Part shown: positions 50,340-62,999 of the stretch, piece after piece
How positions within the stretch are numbered: position 1 is the stretch's first letter
How the letters are laid out: each line of letters starts with the position of its first letter
Source: Aldrovandia affinis
Lineage: Eukaryota; Chordata; Actinopteri; Notacanthiformes; Halosauridae
Assembly (NCBI GenBank): GCA_029706075.1
Contig: JAINUG010000020.1
Location: 6,291,860-6,355,859 of the forward strand
Length of the DNA stretch: 64,000 nucleotides
Direction of reading: 5' to 3'
Notes under the pieces: generated by a model
What the model was told of the DNA's origin: nothing
Database searches by the model: none
What the model saw: only the letters and a program-made list of their open reading frames with translations
Translations under genes and position numbers: made by a program

Positions 50340-53120
50340 AAAGCTAAATAAATTCGTTCAGCTGCTAAAAATGGCTGCCCTTTTTTCCCCACATGGCACT
50401 TCCAGTCTGCATCAGGGCAGCTTTCCATTTCCTTGTCCTCCACATTATCTCAGAGCAATACTGACCGAGCATTCAAACCAAGTGTTATTTTGCCTCATGG
50501 CACCTCTGCCTCATTTCTTCATTTTGTTAACTTTTTGCCTTTTTTCCCAGCAAGGGAGTAAATGCTAGCAGTGTTGCATTTTATTCACTTAAAGTATTGT
50601 CTGGTAACATTTGTATTGTACTGAAAATATGCACACTGTTCATAAATTGACCAAAGGTTACATGTCATTATTAATACTATGATTTTATGAATGCCTATAT
50701 TTAAGACGGTTGGCCATACTAGATGCTGAAACCCCGCCCCCCTTCACTTTCTCAGATAATGAACATCTCCTCTGTTGCTTGTATCAGTCTTGAATGATCA
50801 GCGATAGTAAAAATGGAAATGTTGGGACAGCGCAATGCAGAGCCCAGAGTGCACTGAATAGTTGAGTCGGTGAAGTATGACGACAAGATCTTTTCTTGTT
50901 CGCTGCCTTATAAGAAAAGGTCGAGCTATTTTTTCTTGAGTTTCTGCGTGAAAGTGTTGCGCTCCGTCCATAGAATCCTTTACAGGAAAGCAATGAATGC
51001 CTCGTTAATAAGGCTGTCTATCCCAATGTAATTTATTTATAATATTGTATAATGTCGTATTATAATATTGTTTATTTATAATGTCATATATTTTGTCGTA
51101 GCAAGAGTAGACCGCCAGGTGTGCTCACACAACCGCATCCATCCATCCGCACAGCACACTCGCCGACGTCCTACAAAACAAACCTGCCAAAGCCGTGCAC
51201 CTCCTCGCAGCCTTCGCGTACGAGAAGCGTTTACAAATACCTCACAATCGTATGGGATTTCCTGCTAATATATTTGTGTACAGTATATTTGAACCCAAAA
51301 AAGGCCTCTTTCACTGTGTCTTGTGTGTCGAAGAGAGGATTTTGAGGTGAAAGGAATCCGCGAAGGCACTTCACAGCCTCAGCCGACGTGGTCATCGCTT
51401 GTCTGTTTTGCAACGACTAGCCTTAACCGTACCGCAACTAGCTTCTCTGAACACTGTTGCGTGTCAAATGAACAGGGCCGATACACAGTGGTCCAGTGAT
51501 TGCTCCAGAGGACTTCCTGGTTTTAATCCATCTTCAAATACTGTAACCACAGTAACAGGGCGCAAGTTCATGCACCCAGTTCTGGTAGCATTTAAAACTG
51601 ATTTGCATATAAAGCAACGCCACACACAAAAGTGCTTTGTTTTTGTATTGGTGTCGAGTCGGAGGGGCGGTTTTTCATTTTGTTTTTACACTTTTTCTTG
51701 ACATTGATAAGCTCTTAATTACAAAAAAACAACATGACGACCTCTCATAAGGAAATGCCCTAAACCTGTCCAGTTCAAAGCTTGCTTCACATGTTGTAAA
51801 CGCTGCCCAACCGAGATGCCTGAAGCATCACCGTCGTCGTGAGGCTTTCTTCCCGCTCTTCTTCCTCCGTTGCCCGTCGTTTAAGTCTTCCTGCGTGACG
51901 CCGGCCTGTGCTAATGCCACGAGAAACACGGAAGTCGTGTTTAACTTTCATGCCATTTTTTTATCTTAATCATTGTATGTTCGTGTATACCAGTGACCCT
52001 TGTTCCTTTGCCCCGATTCCCAAATTGTGTGAAACACTGACCAACGTTTCTACTCAAAACTCGAGTTATTGAGGCAGTCTCCTTGGTGCTGCACAGTTGC
52101 CATTAACGACTCTTTTCTCTGAATAAACTGCCCATTGAAAAAAAAAAGTCCCATTTAAAACCGTTTTTGAAACTGCCCAGCCTGGAGGCCCAACACTGCA
52201 GCATACCTTAATGGACATGTAGTTAGAGTTTGTACTCTTGGATAAATACAAAAAAAACACATAAATGTTTCAATCTAGTATGGCTCATGTAGCTGGTATG
52301 AAGTACTGAAAAGAAGTCTCAAACACTATGTGAAAATAGTGTCTGTTTTAAAAAATATATTGTTTTCTTAATTTTTGCTTTTTGTTTTTAAATGACAATC
52401 AGTGTCGTAAGGGCTTTTTTTTTTGTTTTGTGAGGGAAATCCTTTGACTTTCGGTATTCAATAGCTGACTCGGATCAAATTTGTCCACATGTCTAAGGAA
52501 AGTCAATGGACTTTTTGAGGCGTGCGTGGCAAGCGTGTGTGCTTCCGCTTTTCATTTCATTTCATTTCTTGCATCTCCAGGGAACTGCACTCTGCGTGTT
52601 CACACAGTTCCTCTGTACAAACCGTATGTTTGTTCTATACGCTATTCCTCGGTAGGAACTGCTTGCATTATTAGCTAAAGCTAACAACAGGCGAAGTGGT
52701 TAAATAACCTAGGATTGTTCTCTTGTAATAATGCAATATCCATCCCCAGCACAGCTCGTCGTATATCACAGTGAGTGTATTCCTAGTAACCTTACAATTA
52801 TGTAAATCATTTTGCAGACAGAGATTTGCTGTTGGTTCCCTGGTGCGTTGAACTGTAGGGCTAGGAAGGGACCATATGAAAAGAGACAAAACAAAAAGCA
52901 TGGAGAAAAAAGAAGAAAAAAAAGTACCAAAGCTTAAATTGCACCCTCCTGTGGTCAGTACTACTGTTTCACAATGTCTTTAACATTGAATTTCAAAGCC
53001 TTTTAGAGAAAAGGTGAATATCCTTTACATTTATGTAGGAACGGCAATTGCCAAAAAAAACAGTGTCGTTGCTATTCCTCAAATCGGTACTAAATATGCT
53101 GAATATGATTACATAACATA

Positions 53121-53274
53121 CATAACATATGCCATTTAGCAGACGCTTTTATCCAAAGCGACTAACAGTAGTGAATGTATACATTTTTCAGTATATGTGG
53201 TCCCAGTGGGAATCGAACCCACAACCTAAGCGTTGTTGGCGCCATGCTCTATTTACTGAGCCACACAGAACCAG
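53121..53274 (-). repeat. tRNA-derived SINE, complete copy (family of 1-115)
   Basis: On the minus strand: GTGGCTCAGTAAATAGAGCA (A box), GGGTTCGATTCCCAC (B box), CACATATACTGAAAAATGTA, then the tail GTCGCTTTGGATAAAAGCGT. The head resembles a functional tRNA more than the other SINEs, but the continuous SINE body and tail rule out a tRNA gene. Confidence 0.9.
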
Positions 53275-54274
53275 TTTGATTGTATGAACTTACCTGAACT
53301 TTGTTTTGTGTGGCTTTTTAAACAAGCATTTTCTATGATGTCATCGAGAGGGTTTGGTAAGCAAAATGACATCCCAATTATGAAGCCATTTGATTGGTGG
53401 CAGTGTTGAGCAGAAAGAAGATTTGCAGAGCATTTTGAATGCTCTTTGATAAAGTTCAACATAGTATCCAACCCTTTCCCCTTCCATGTGCTGGACCTTG
53501 TGACAGTTCATAGACGGTGGCTGTATTAAGCTTTCACACACTTTTGACTGTTTGGGTAGTCATAAAATGCATCCCTTTTTGAACCACACTTCAGTTTGGA
53601 CTGAGGCGCTGCAAGTGTCGCCTTGAGGCCAAACGACGGCGATGGGGGTATAGAGAGGGTTCAAGATGGAGCAAGGCTGTTTGCCCCATTCCTGCCCTCT
53701 GAGTTTACATAGCTGATGTACATTTGCATTGTTTCAGGGGCCACGGAAAGTCTGTAATACTTTTATATTTAAAGCGAAATGCAAGAAAAAAAAGTTAGAA
53801 CATTGTTCCTCAACCCTGATCCAAAGCACTTATTTAAAATAAGCACTTTTGTACTTTTAATATCTATGTATGCATGTATGTATACATATGTAGATATTAA
53901 GCTTTTAATAAGGGTTTTCAACGTCTTGAGCAGAAGCGTGAAGTGTGATCCTACCTGAGAGAACGGAAGGGGTGGAATGCTTGGAATGGAATATGCTTCT
54001 CTCAGGGAGTGAACGAAGGGAAACTGTGGAGTTGTTGCATTGGCATATACATGCGTGTGCATGCACATGTAGCACAAATACATTTCACGTTAGAGTGGAT
54101 TTGCACTGCCGTTCATTTTTATCGGTTGCCAAAAAATTAAAAAATACTAAAAATGACATTTGGTTAGAGGGAAACCTTTACAGGACAGAAAGGTCAACAG
54201 AGCCATGAGAGTGAGTTGCAGTTGTAAAAGGTGAATGTATAGTCTGGTCCAGGCAGGAGTTTGGTTTGGAGATC

Positions 54275-54418
54275 ACGGCCCGTATCCATACAGCGTCTCG
54301 GTGTAGGAGTGATGCTCTCAGATCAGCTTAGCCTTTCAGCTCATAAAGGATAAAGTTGGCATACGGACAGGCGAAACCTGATCCTAAATCGGGTACTCCT
54401 GTTCTAAGATACGGGCCT
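54275..54418. repeat. Short palindromic MITE, copy 2
   Basis: Starts GGCCCGTATCCATACAGCGT and ends with the mirror (AAGATACGGGCC). Inner CAGATCAGCTTAG and CCTGATCCTAAATCGG correspond to the copy at 10813-10956. Confidence 0.65.
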
Positions 54419-57400
54419 GGTTTTGATTTTGAAATTGGGAGTTGAAATGGATTGTTTAAAAGCGATCATGTCATGTGGTCAGGTGTAGTACAGCGACCTC
54501 TTCAGCCCGCGCAGGGTCTTTATAGAACAACATTATTGGAGGTACATGCCTCACTCGAGTCAGTGCAATCGATGCCCTGGTGCGCTCTTGGTGACAGATC
54601 TGAACTTACAGTAAATGTGGAAACGACAGAAGAGAACAGCACCAAGTCCCCTAGCATCGCAGCAAGTTTCAGCTATGCCACAGTGTTGTATTGAGATTGA
54701 GATTGAGGAGTGTGCTGTGTTGTGTTGAGGCTGCCTTGCATTGCCTCGACTGGTAGCTTTGTAGTAGCATGTATCGGATGAAGATGAAGGAATAAGCATT
54801 CCTTTTCCCTCTTCTCCTCAGGAAGTAGGCCATCTTGGTGCGCCCCATAGTTCCGTCGATCAAAGTCTTTGAGAGAATATTTCTGTAACCCCAACAAATG
54901 GACCCCTTTGAAGCATGTTACCGGAAGTCCTCTTTTGAGAAAACGTGTGTTTTGGCACAAACAAATCAAACTACTAAAAGGGGAAAAATAAGTTCACGAT
55001 TTTGCTTCACCATTTAATAAGCTCCCTCACGGGCGCTCAAATATTTTTCCTCATATGAATATGCATGCTTAACCATTAACTTGTAAAAGCAACATCGTTT
55101 CCATCATCAAAGTTTCACTCTGGTTGTTGTACTTGCATGATTGAAAACCTGCCTTGGCTAGTAATTAAAGGACAGAATTTTTACGCTTTTTTTTTTTTTT
55201 TCTTTTTCTCTCCTCTCTCCAAAGAAACGCATGTGGGGAAACCAAGAGTTTTCACTGGAGGCTTGGAGGGATAAAAATGTTGGCTTTCGCAAATGTGGGC
55301 TTTAGTGAAGATCCGTCGTTGCCATTTTTGAGATGGTTGCTGAAGGAAAGCAATACCGTGTGACCAGTATGGAGTAAGGCTTATATTGCACAAATGAGCA
55401 AAGTGAGAGTAACGTAAAGTGGGAGTAATCTAAATGCTAGGAGAGGACAGAGTTTTCAGAATGATGGGTGTGAGAGTAGGGTAACCGATGCCAGCTTGTC
55501 TTTCAGCATATCGGCTTTGCATGTTGCGGGGACTGGCTGTGCGTCCTCAAAGTGGGCGTTTAACATGGTTGAAGAAGGAATGAAACTGGAGGTAGTGAAA
55601 AATGCCTTTGAAATGTAGGGTCGTGGTGATTAACGGTGCTTTCTTTTTTAAGGGAAGCCATTGAGATTCCTCACGTGAAACTTCAACACAAACTACAAAC
55701 CTATGCTGAGCTGTATTGGATTCAGCGGAAATACTGTGGGTGGGGCGGTGGGTGTGTTTGTGTTGTATTCAGTACTTGCTACTTTATTATTCGTATTTGT
55801 CGATGTTGTTGTCATAGTTATTACTAGATGTGTAGCAAAGGTATTGTGATGCTGGACTGCTGGGAGAGCTTTACATTTACCTCCATGGACACCAGTGTCC
55901 CTATTACTTGAAGAATTAAAGGTTTTAAGGCAATAATAAAGCAAATTATATATTATTTTTCTCTCCCAGCAGAGCATTTGCCTTAAACTAGGGTATACCA
56001 ATCTCCCTTACCTTAGACAAGCAAAAACAACCTTTTATTGTAGCTTTAATTTGTGTTAGGTGTACTGTGTGTTCAGCATATAATATTGCATACTGATGTC
56101 ATCAACTGGTTGCAGCTGCCTATATCCGATTTTTCTGGCACAAAATTATTGGTTGCCATATAATATATATTAAAAAATTAATAAAAATGAAAGTATATTG
56201 TGTAATTTGTTATCTTATAGCAGTTTACCCCGTAGTTTTACATTTGTAGCGTAGGGATGATATCAAAATAGACTAAAGGAAGAAAGGAAGCCTGCATACT
56301 ACTATAACGCTCCCGTGAGAAATTCATCACCATATCTGTATTCTGGACTAGTAGACCATACTTAACTATAGACTAGACTATAGACTTTGGGATGTGCAAG
56401 TGACAGTTTCTATTATCATGACGGATGCCATACAATTTTTACAGCAAACTTGAGCTGATATTTTCACGGTTCTGCTACAGTGTGACTTCTTCCTTGAATT
56501 TCTTTGTGCATTTGTTGATGATGTGATAGCATGATATCTAATTCCCCCCACAAACCTTTTTTTTCAGAGTGCATGTTGTGCTTCATCATTCTATTTTGTC
56601 CCTGTGTAAATCTTTCTTGCTGTTGTCACAGAATTCTCATTTTATTACTCATACTCATATTTCATACTTTGTTTAAAGCGGTCATACTTCCTTTAATTCT
56701 GCTTGTTTGGGCTCCACCTTGCTAGGCCTCGCCTGCTGTGGGGTGACACCAGACTTCTGTTCATTCATGCTCTCATTTACCTCGGAGTAAGAAACAAAAA
56801 CAGCCGGCTTCATTTGACATCCACACCTGAAAGATGCAGTCTTGCGTGCTTCCGAGTGGCTAATGCTTTTATTCACGATGGCCAGTTGGAGGAAGGTTGT
56901 GATTGGTGGACAGGGTATACAAGCCCTTCATTTATTGGTGCTTAGCCATTCTATCACATCCCATGGTCTTTTTTTTTAAACATAGGATAATGGCTATTAT
57001 TTTATACACTGGAGTGGCAGAAGGTATTTTGGCTTTTAACCAGTACAAATAGATGGAAGTGTTAGTGGTGTTCTTCTGAGGATGAGTCTATGAGAGGAGT
57101 TTTCTGTGGCTTTCTTTGAGAAAGAACCGAAGCTGGATGCAACAAAGGATTGTTTTTTTTTTCGCGTTGTAGTTTATCTTTAGCGTGTCAGAATTATATG
57201 GACTGTTTTTTGGGGGGGGTTTTATCGGTTTTTAGCAGCAGGCCGAAAAGATTAAATGTGGAGCGCGGTGGAGCTCCACTGGAAACCGCTGCTTCTTCAA
57301 GCGCGGTCACGCTGCAGGCAGCATTCAATAAACTCCCAAGATTTCACTGGAAGGGTGCGTGTGTACTGTCCTGCCATTCTCTGTGGAAGGAAAATGGGAA

Positions 57401-57907
57401 ATACGGGCATCTGAATGATACTGTTTGGCTGATTGGCCACATTGAATGCCAATAAAATCGAGAAACTGCATCAATTCTCCTGACAGCCTTCAGTCCTTTG
57501 ACTTGTTTTTAAGCAGCGTGTGATTACCAGCACTTATTACTGTGCCTTTTTAAAATTCATCATATTTTTTAGCCCATGCGTCAATACACTGCTCCATTCA
57601 TACCATTTGAAAGCCATACTGATATGAATTATCAGAAAGAAGACACAAAATCCATCAACGTTTGAGTTATTCACTGTTGGGAATCACAGGGTTGGCCAAA
57701 TTGAATTTTGGCCCTTGAGAGCTTTAAGGGCACAGGGTTGTTTTCTGACAAGATTGCAAGTGGTTTAACATACAATTATTGTTTCATATTTAGCATGTAT
57801 CTAATTGATGTATAAAGCATCTAAGCATTTGAAAACCCAGAGGACATTTGTATTTGGACATATTAAGCACATGCATGCAAGACCCATGCAGGTGAACACC
57901 CATACAG

Positions 57908-57941
<34 letters not shown>
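57908..57941. repeat. (CA)n microsatellite
   Basis: Seventeen uninterrupted CA units. A shorter CA run occurs at 49894-49915. Confidence 0.9.
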
Positions 57942-57943
<2 letters not shown>

Positions 57944-60900
57944 GGTGAATATGAGGTTACTTACACGGCAGAACTTTTGCATCCAGGGAAACTTTTTTTT
58001 ACTGCATCACAGAATAGAATTTGAATGTTTCCTCACACAGCTGAGTGAAGTGTAGTCTTCTCTGCTGCTTTAGCCACTGTGACCAAGCTAGTGTGCTTCT
58101 GTGATGCAGTCGTACAAATTCTGTTTTTAAGCACAAGTTGTTGCTGGTGAATACGCAGTTGTAGCAGTTTAAGACGCATTAAGGCAGTCATCGTTGCCTT
58201 TTTTGTAGTTTAATAACTCCAGCAAAGTGATCGCAGACAGAAATATCCATATTGCAGAGAACACTTCTGGAAACCTGTGGGACATGGAAGCACAAAGTTC
58301 AAATGAGCTATGAACCGTCGCCAGCTGTCATGCCTGTGAGACTGTTGCTTACGTGCCTCTGCTTCTGAAGCACATTTAACCCTTTGAGGAATACTGTCAC
58401 ATTATTATGTTTATTCTATCTAGAACATGCCGTAAGATTCTAGTTGATTCCAATTGATGACATAAAGGGCTGGTAATGGCATCCACAAAGAACTAAAATT
58501 CCAGAATGGAACACTGTGAATTATAACTAGGACTCAAAACACTCACTCCTCAAAGAGGAGGCTTATTAAAAGCAGTGAGGCATGACAGTCTGGCTAGGGA
58601 AGATTCTCATTCAAACTGGTCATCATAGTTTACATTGCACATTGGCAGATTTGCTTTCAGACCAGTTTCTAGTGTGCATGCACTCTTTGTGGAGCACATT
58701 CCTTTCAGTGCTATGGGCGACATATATAGAGTAATGGTTTTCATTTCCAGAGCGACCGTACTTATCACTTCAGAGTTCCTGACAACAAATATCCAGACAT
58801 AAAAATAGTTGTATAAAGAAATACCGCTGTAATCTTAATGTGTCACTCAACTATTGTCATCTTGTAACATCCGTTTTCTTTTTATAAACAATTGTTGGTG
58901 TGTTGAATATATTTTATGAATATCCCCACACACATTTTTTTTAAGCCCTAAACCAAACGGCTTCATTTGGATGAATTGTAGTAGAATGTTGGTGGGATGA
59001 CTTAAGTGACCATTAATTCCATTATGATCATGTAATGTTAATAACAATAATTGAAGTACGAGCAGATCTATACTGGTAAGTAACTGGGGTGCAAGCCCTT
59101 ACGAGTATAACACTAGAGTGCTGGGATGCAGTGCTGTGTATTGTTCTGTGTGTGCTGTTAGTCTGTTGTACTGTAGTTAATTCTGTGGTCTTGATGCTTC
59201 TAGGGTTATGGCGCAACTGTCCTGCACGTGGTGCAGCGGCTCTTAAAAGATCAAACGGTGCACTCATTTCCCCATCTCCCCTCAACAGCCCATTGAATAA
59301 AAAACAATCGAGGGCAGGACCTTTACTGTACTTTTGCTGCATTTATTTGGCTGGAGTCCTTAATAATTTCAGGATATTAATAACGAAGGAGAGACGTGGG
59401 GACTTTTACATTTACAGCTGATTGCAGTTGACTTTTGATCACTGCATGACTTGGGATCATTGCTGTCTCCCCCCCAGCAACCACCACCTATGATTTTACC
59501 AGAGCTGTGTGCTTTTAAGCTATCCCAGTCTCTGGCTTCAGTAGCTTTATGAATAAACAGAATGTTGCTTTGCTCACGGTACACTGACTGATAGGTCCGT
59601 TTATTGGGCATGCTAAATTTGTGGAGCTCAGAAGACAAGCTCGCAAATCTTTTTTTCTTTCCTCCATTCACATTTGTGAAGTAGCTGCATGGAGCTGCTG
59701 GTCTTGATTCCAAGTTTAAACATTTCCACCAAAAACTTGATTTATAAAGGTCATATTTTAATGTAGAATAATTAAATTATCATCCTATTGGAAATGCTTT
59801 AACGAGCCCTCTGAAATATCATATAATTCTCTAAAAGAAGCAGGAGGACTGTATGCGCTGGTTGAAGTGTTTTGTGAGTGTGTGACTCCGTAATTATGGT
59901 TGCCAGTCAGTTAGAGGACATGGAAGACTCGAGCACGTATAGCGTGAGGAAGCTCAGAGCTGCAGTGTGTGTAACAGGTAGTAGTGTGGTGTGTATGTGC
60001 GTCCATGCATGCGTGTAGTTCTTTTTTTCCCGGGGCTGTGACAGGCCTCGGTCTCTGCATGAAAACATGTAATGCTTGCTGTTTACTGGTATTTACTATG
60101 TTTGTAGGAATTTTCATTTGGATCATTTAAACCCACCTCTGTTCAAAGCGTAAAATTAATAAGCATACTTACAAATGGGACCATTGAAACTATTGGCATC
60201 ACTGAAGACTTTGTTTTACTTTTGGTAAACATTTTGTCAGTGATTTGCCTTAAGAAAACCTTTACCTTTTTTCAAATGTAGAAAACCTATTGAATTAACA
60301 TTAGGTTGTGGTGGATTATGAACCAGTAAGCCACTCCAGGTCAGCCCATTTGCTGCAGAATGGTCAGAGATGCTGCAGAATATAAGCAGGGGTGCTATAC
60401 AAACTGTATGGCTGGTCTGAAAATAATAAAATGTGAATCACCTCTTGATGGCATTCCTATCGCACCTTATTTATATTTAACTTGTGTTTGACTTGGAATT
60501 CAGGTGAACAAACATGCAGTGATATTTGTGGATGTTTGCATTCTCTTTCCTGTGGCACCCAACATTCAGATCGCACTTGTAGCAAAAGAGCTTACGTTCG
60601 GTAACCTTGTCTGAGATCATTGATTTGAGCATGCCTGCATTCACACGTATGCATTCAGCTGATCTGAGGTCAGTGATGGAGCATGGCTGCGTTCTATACC
60701 GATGGTAGAGATGCTTCTTGAGCCCCAATGTGGGTGAAGGTACCATGTGCTGTTGGCGACTCACTGATTTTTTTTTCTTCTGCTACAGAGAGCAAGGTCT
60801 TTTGATTGATTGATACAAGTTACGTGATTGACAGCATGAGATGGCTCCAGCCATTATTGGGTGCGTGAGGCCGAACCATCGGTAGCGTTGAGTGATGTGC

Positions 60901-61517
60901 CAGTGAGTAAGGGCTTCCCTTCCCCACACACACACACAGACCGACAAATATCAGAAGAAATATATTCGATGTTATGTTAGGATCTTGAGTGGCTCGAGTA
61001 GAAAAATACAAATGGACCTCAAGTTAGAAGAGCAGGAAAGACCGATGCAATGTGTAAAGTATCCATAACTGCAGTGTAGCAATGCAAGGAAAACAGGGGT
61101 ACAAAAACAAACCAATCTAGTACATGTATGTATGTGTGTAATCTATATAGTATACACACACCCTGATTACCTCAATGATGGACCCTTTTCTGCCAGTTGT
61201 AGGTTAGAGCCTCACCTCCTCGTATTCTACGTCCTTTCATTCTGAGATCTGACCATTTGAATGACCAGTCAGAATACCTACACCTCATTTTCTACTGTAA
61301 ACCCACTGTTGTAAATGGAATCAATGATCAATATCATTATTTTTATTGTATTTCCTACCTCCATAATTTACAGCTTTTCAGTGTACCGATTGCTGATATC
61401 CACATTTCAGTTACAATATTAATACAAAAATATATTATTTTCTATATCTGTCATCTTAATGGGAAGAAACGTGCTTGATTTTGTGTGTATATACTTGTAA
61501 CGCAAAAATCCATATTC

Positions 61518-61539
61518 ATATATATATATATATATATAT
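61518..61539. repeat. (TA)n microsatellite
   Basis: About 11 TA units shortly before a Tc1 derivative that itself inserted at a TA. Confidence 0.85.
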
Positions 61540-61554
61540 GTGTGCATATATATA

Positions 61555-62196
61555 CAGTACCAGTCAAATGTTTAAGTACACCTGCTGGAAACTAGGCTTA
61601 GGTCATAATGTTTTGCACCATATAGGGTTCTGTAAACACTTGAAAATTGAAAACAAACAAAACATAAGGATATCAAAGCAATGTTCAAGAAAATTGTCTC
61701 TAAATCTTGAATTCCTTCAAATATCCACCCTTTGCCCTGATAACAGCCTCACAAACATGGGGCATTCGGTTAATACGTTTCAGCAGGAAATCACCCGACA
61801 TGTCATCCCAGCTCTGCTGCAGCAATTCCCAGAGACACTTAAATAATAATAAAAGGTTGACTAAAAAAAAGGATTGACCAATCAATACTTAAAGTAATTA
61901 TAGACCATGCCTTTTCTTTGCTTAACTGAACTTTTTTGGCCATTTTCTGCTCCCTTACATTCAGGATTGACAAACCTGTGCCTATGCTAGCTATATTTAT
62001 AATAATCATGGACCTCACCTGTTAATAATGAATAATTAGTGACAAAGGGGGAATTATACTTAGGCCAGTGTTCTAACACTGTGTTATACACATTTCAGAC
62101 TTTTCACTGAATAGACAAGTTTATACAGTTCAAAGCATAGATAATCTTGAAATACCTGGTTTCAAGCAGGTGCACGCAAACTTTTGACTGGTACTG
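61555..62196 (-). mobile_element. Tc1/mariner deletion derivative (642 bp)
   Basis: Ends CAGTACCAGTCAAATGTTTA and mirror CAAACTTTTGACTGGTACTG. Left flank TA, right flank changed to TG. Only the transposase C-terminus survives on the minus strand (LWELLQQSWDDMSGDFLLKR, MPHVCEAVIRAKGGYLKEF); everything upstream is deleted. Confidence 0.9.
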
Positions 62197-62989
62197 TGTA
62201 TGTGTGCATATATATGAATACCGCTGGAATGTGAAGCCGAAACTGTGTTATGATTATAAGGTTTGAAGGTTGCCTGTAACATTAACTTAATCTGTGGTGC
62301 ACTTTGTGTTTTTGTAATTCTGCAATGGGGGGAAATAAATAAGCACTGGTAAGGTAGCAGACACGCTCTTGAGTGTTTAAAGATGCCACAGCTCCCTTTA
62401 ATTCACCTCCACGTTTCAGAGCTCTGAATCGTGAGCGCGTGTACATGAGCCATATGTCTAAAAAAATAATAATAATCTAGTTTACAGCTCTCAGTGTATG
62501 ACTCTCTGAAGTGAGTTTCAGGTGTGTCTGCTACTGGTACAAAAGCAACAAATGACAAAAAAGACGTTTGGGGAGGGGGGGGAGGAAGGGGGGTGTGCAC
62601 TTCTGATCTGTATGAAGAGAAGTCTACTCTTGTTCACCGTTATGTAATGAACACTTGCATAAATCCAGTCCATATCTGCCACCCCCCTCGTTGAGTGTAC
62701 CACCCCAAATTCCCCTCATATGCCTGTGACAATGCAATCCTGAAAGCACTTTGCCTTGTTAAATCTTTGTGAGCTAGTGAATTGTTCTTTGTTACAAACG
62801 GATGTTTAGACCTGTATTAACAACTAAATTATTTGACCAAAAAAAAAAAAAGAAATACAAGTAAAACTGACATTAAAGAAAAAGCTTAAACTTAAACCTT
62901 GGCATTTAAAACTTGATCTATTTTATACAATGTATGCTACAGCCAGCTAGTCTTGTTATTCAGTATTGTGGCTTAGAATTGGTTGTTGA

Positions 62990-62995
62990 AATAAA
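62990..62995 (+). terminator. Strong poly(A) signal candidate
   Basis: AATAAA followed after about 22 nt by the GT-rich TGCTTGTGTTG (63018-63028), the arrangement expected of a real cleavage site. It is the best candidate for the distal end of the ANKRD52 transcript. Confidence 0.5.
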
Positions 62996-62999
62996 GTGC

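Larger units (their letters stand above)
48774..62995 (+). other. Probable ANKRD52 3' UTR and downstream sequence
   Basis: No frame in this 14-kb tract has a recognisable domain and none exceeds about 125 codons. Mobile-element load is low: one SINE, one MITE, one Tc1 derivative. AATAAA candidates in sense are at 50330, 50334, 52122, 57451, 59296 and 62990. T-rich and ATTTA-type stretches are frequent. Mammalian ANKRD52 has a long 3' UTR, so transcription well into this region is likely, but which site is used cannot be seen from sequence alone. Confidence 0.5.

Noticed and set aside
52122-52147. AATAAA followed after about ten bases by a run of A as a processed pseudogene end
   Set aside because: No coding similarity upstream and no target duplication around it; more likely a chance poly(A) stretch or an unused site.
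53121-53274. Possible tRNA gene on the minus strand (good A and B boxes)
   Set aside because: The tRNA-like head is continuous with a SINE body and tail found at other sites, and the cloverleaf is incomplete.
54560-54969. Overlapping minus-strand frames at 54.6-55.0 kb
   Set aside because: Low-complexity content and no recognisable family; considered as a host antisense gene and dropped.
59089-60764. ORFs of 95-114 codons at 59.1-60.8 kb as a downstream gene
   Set aside because: No domain, no splice structure and no codon bias; frames of this length are expected by chance in 14 kb of non-coding DNA.
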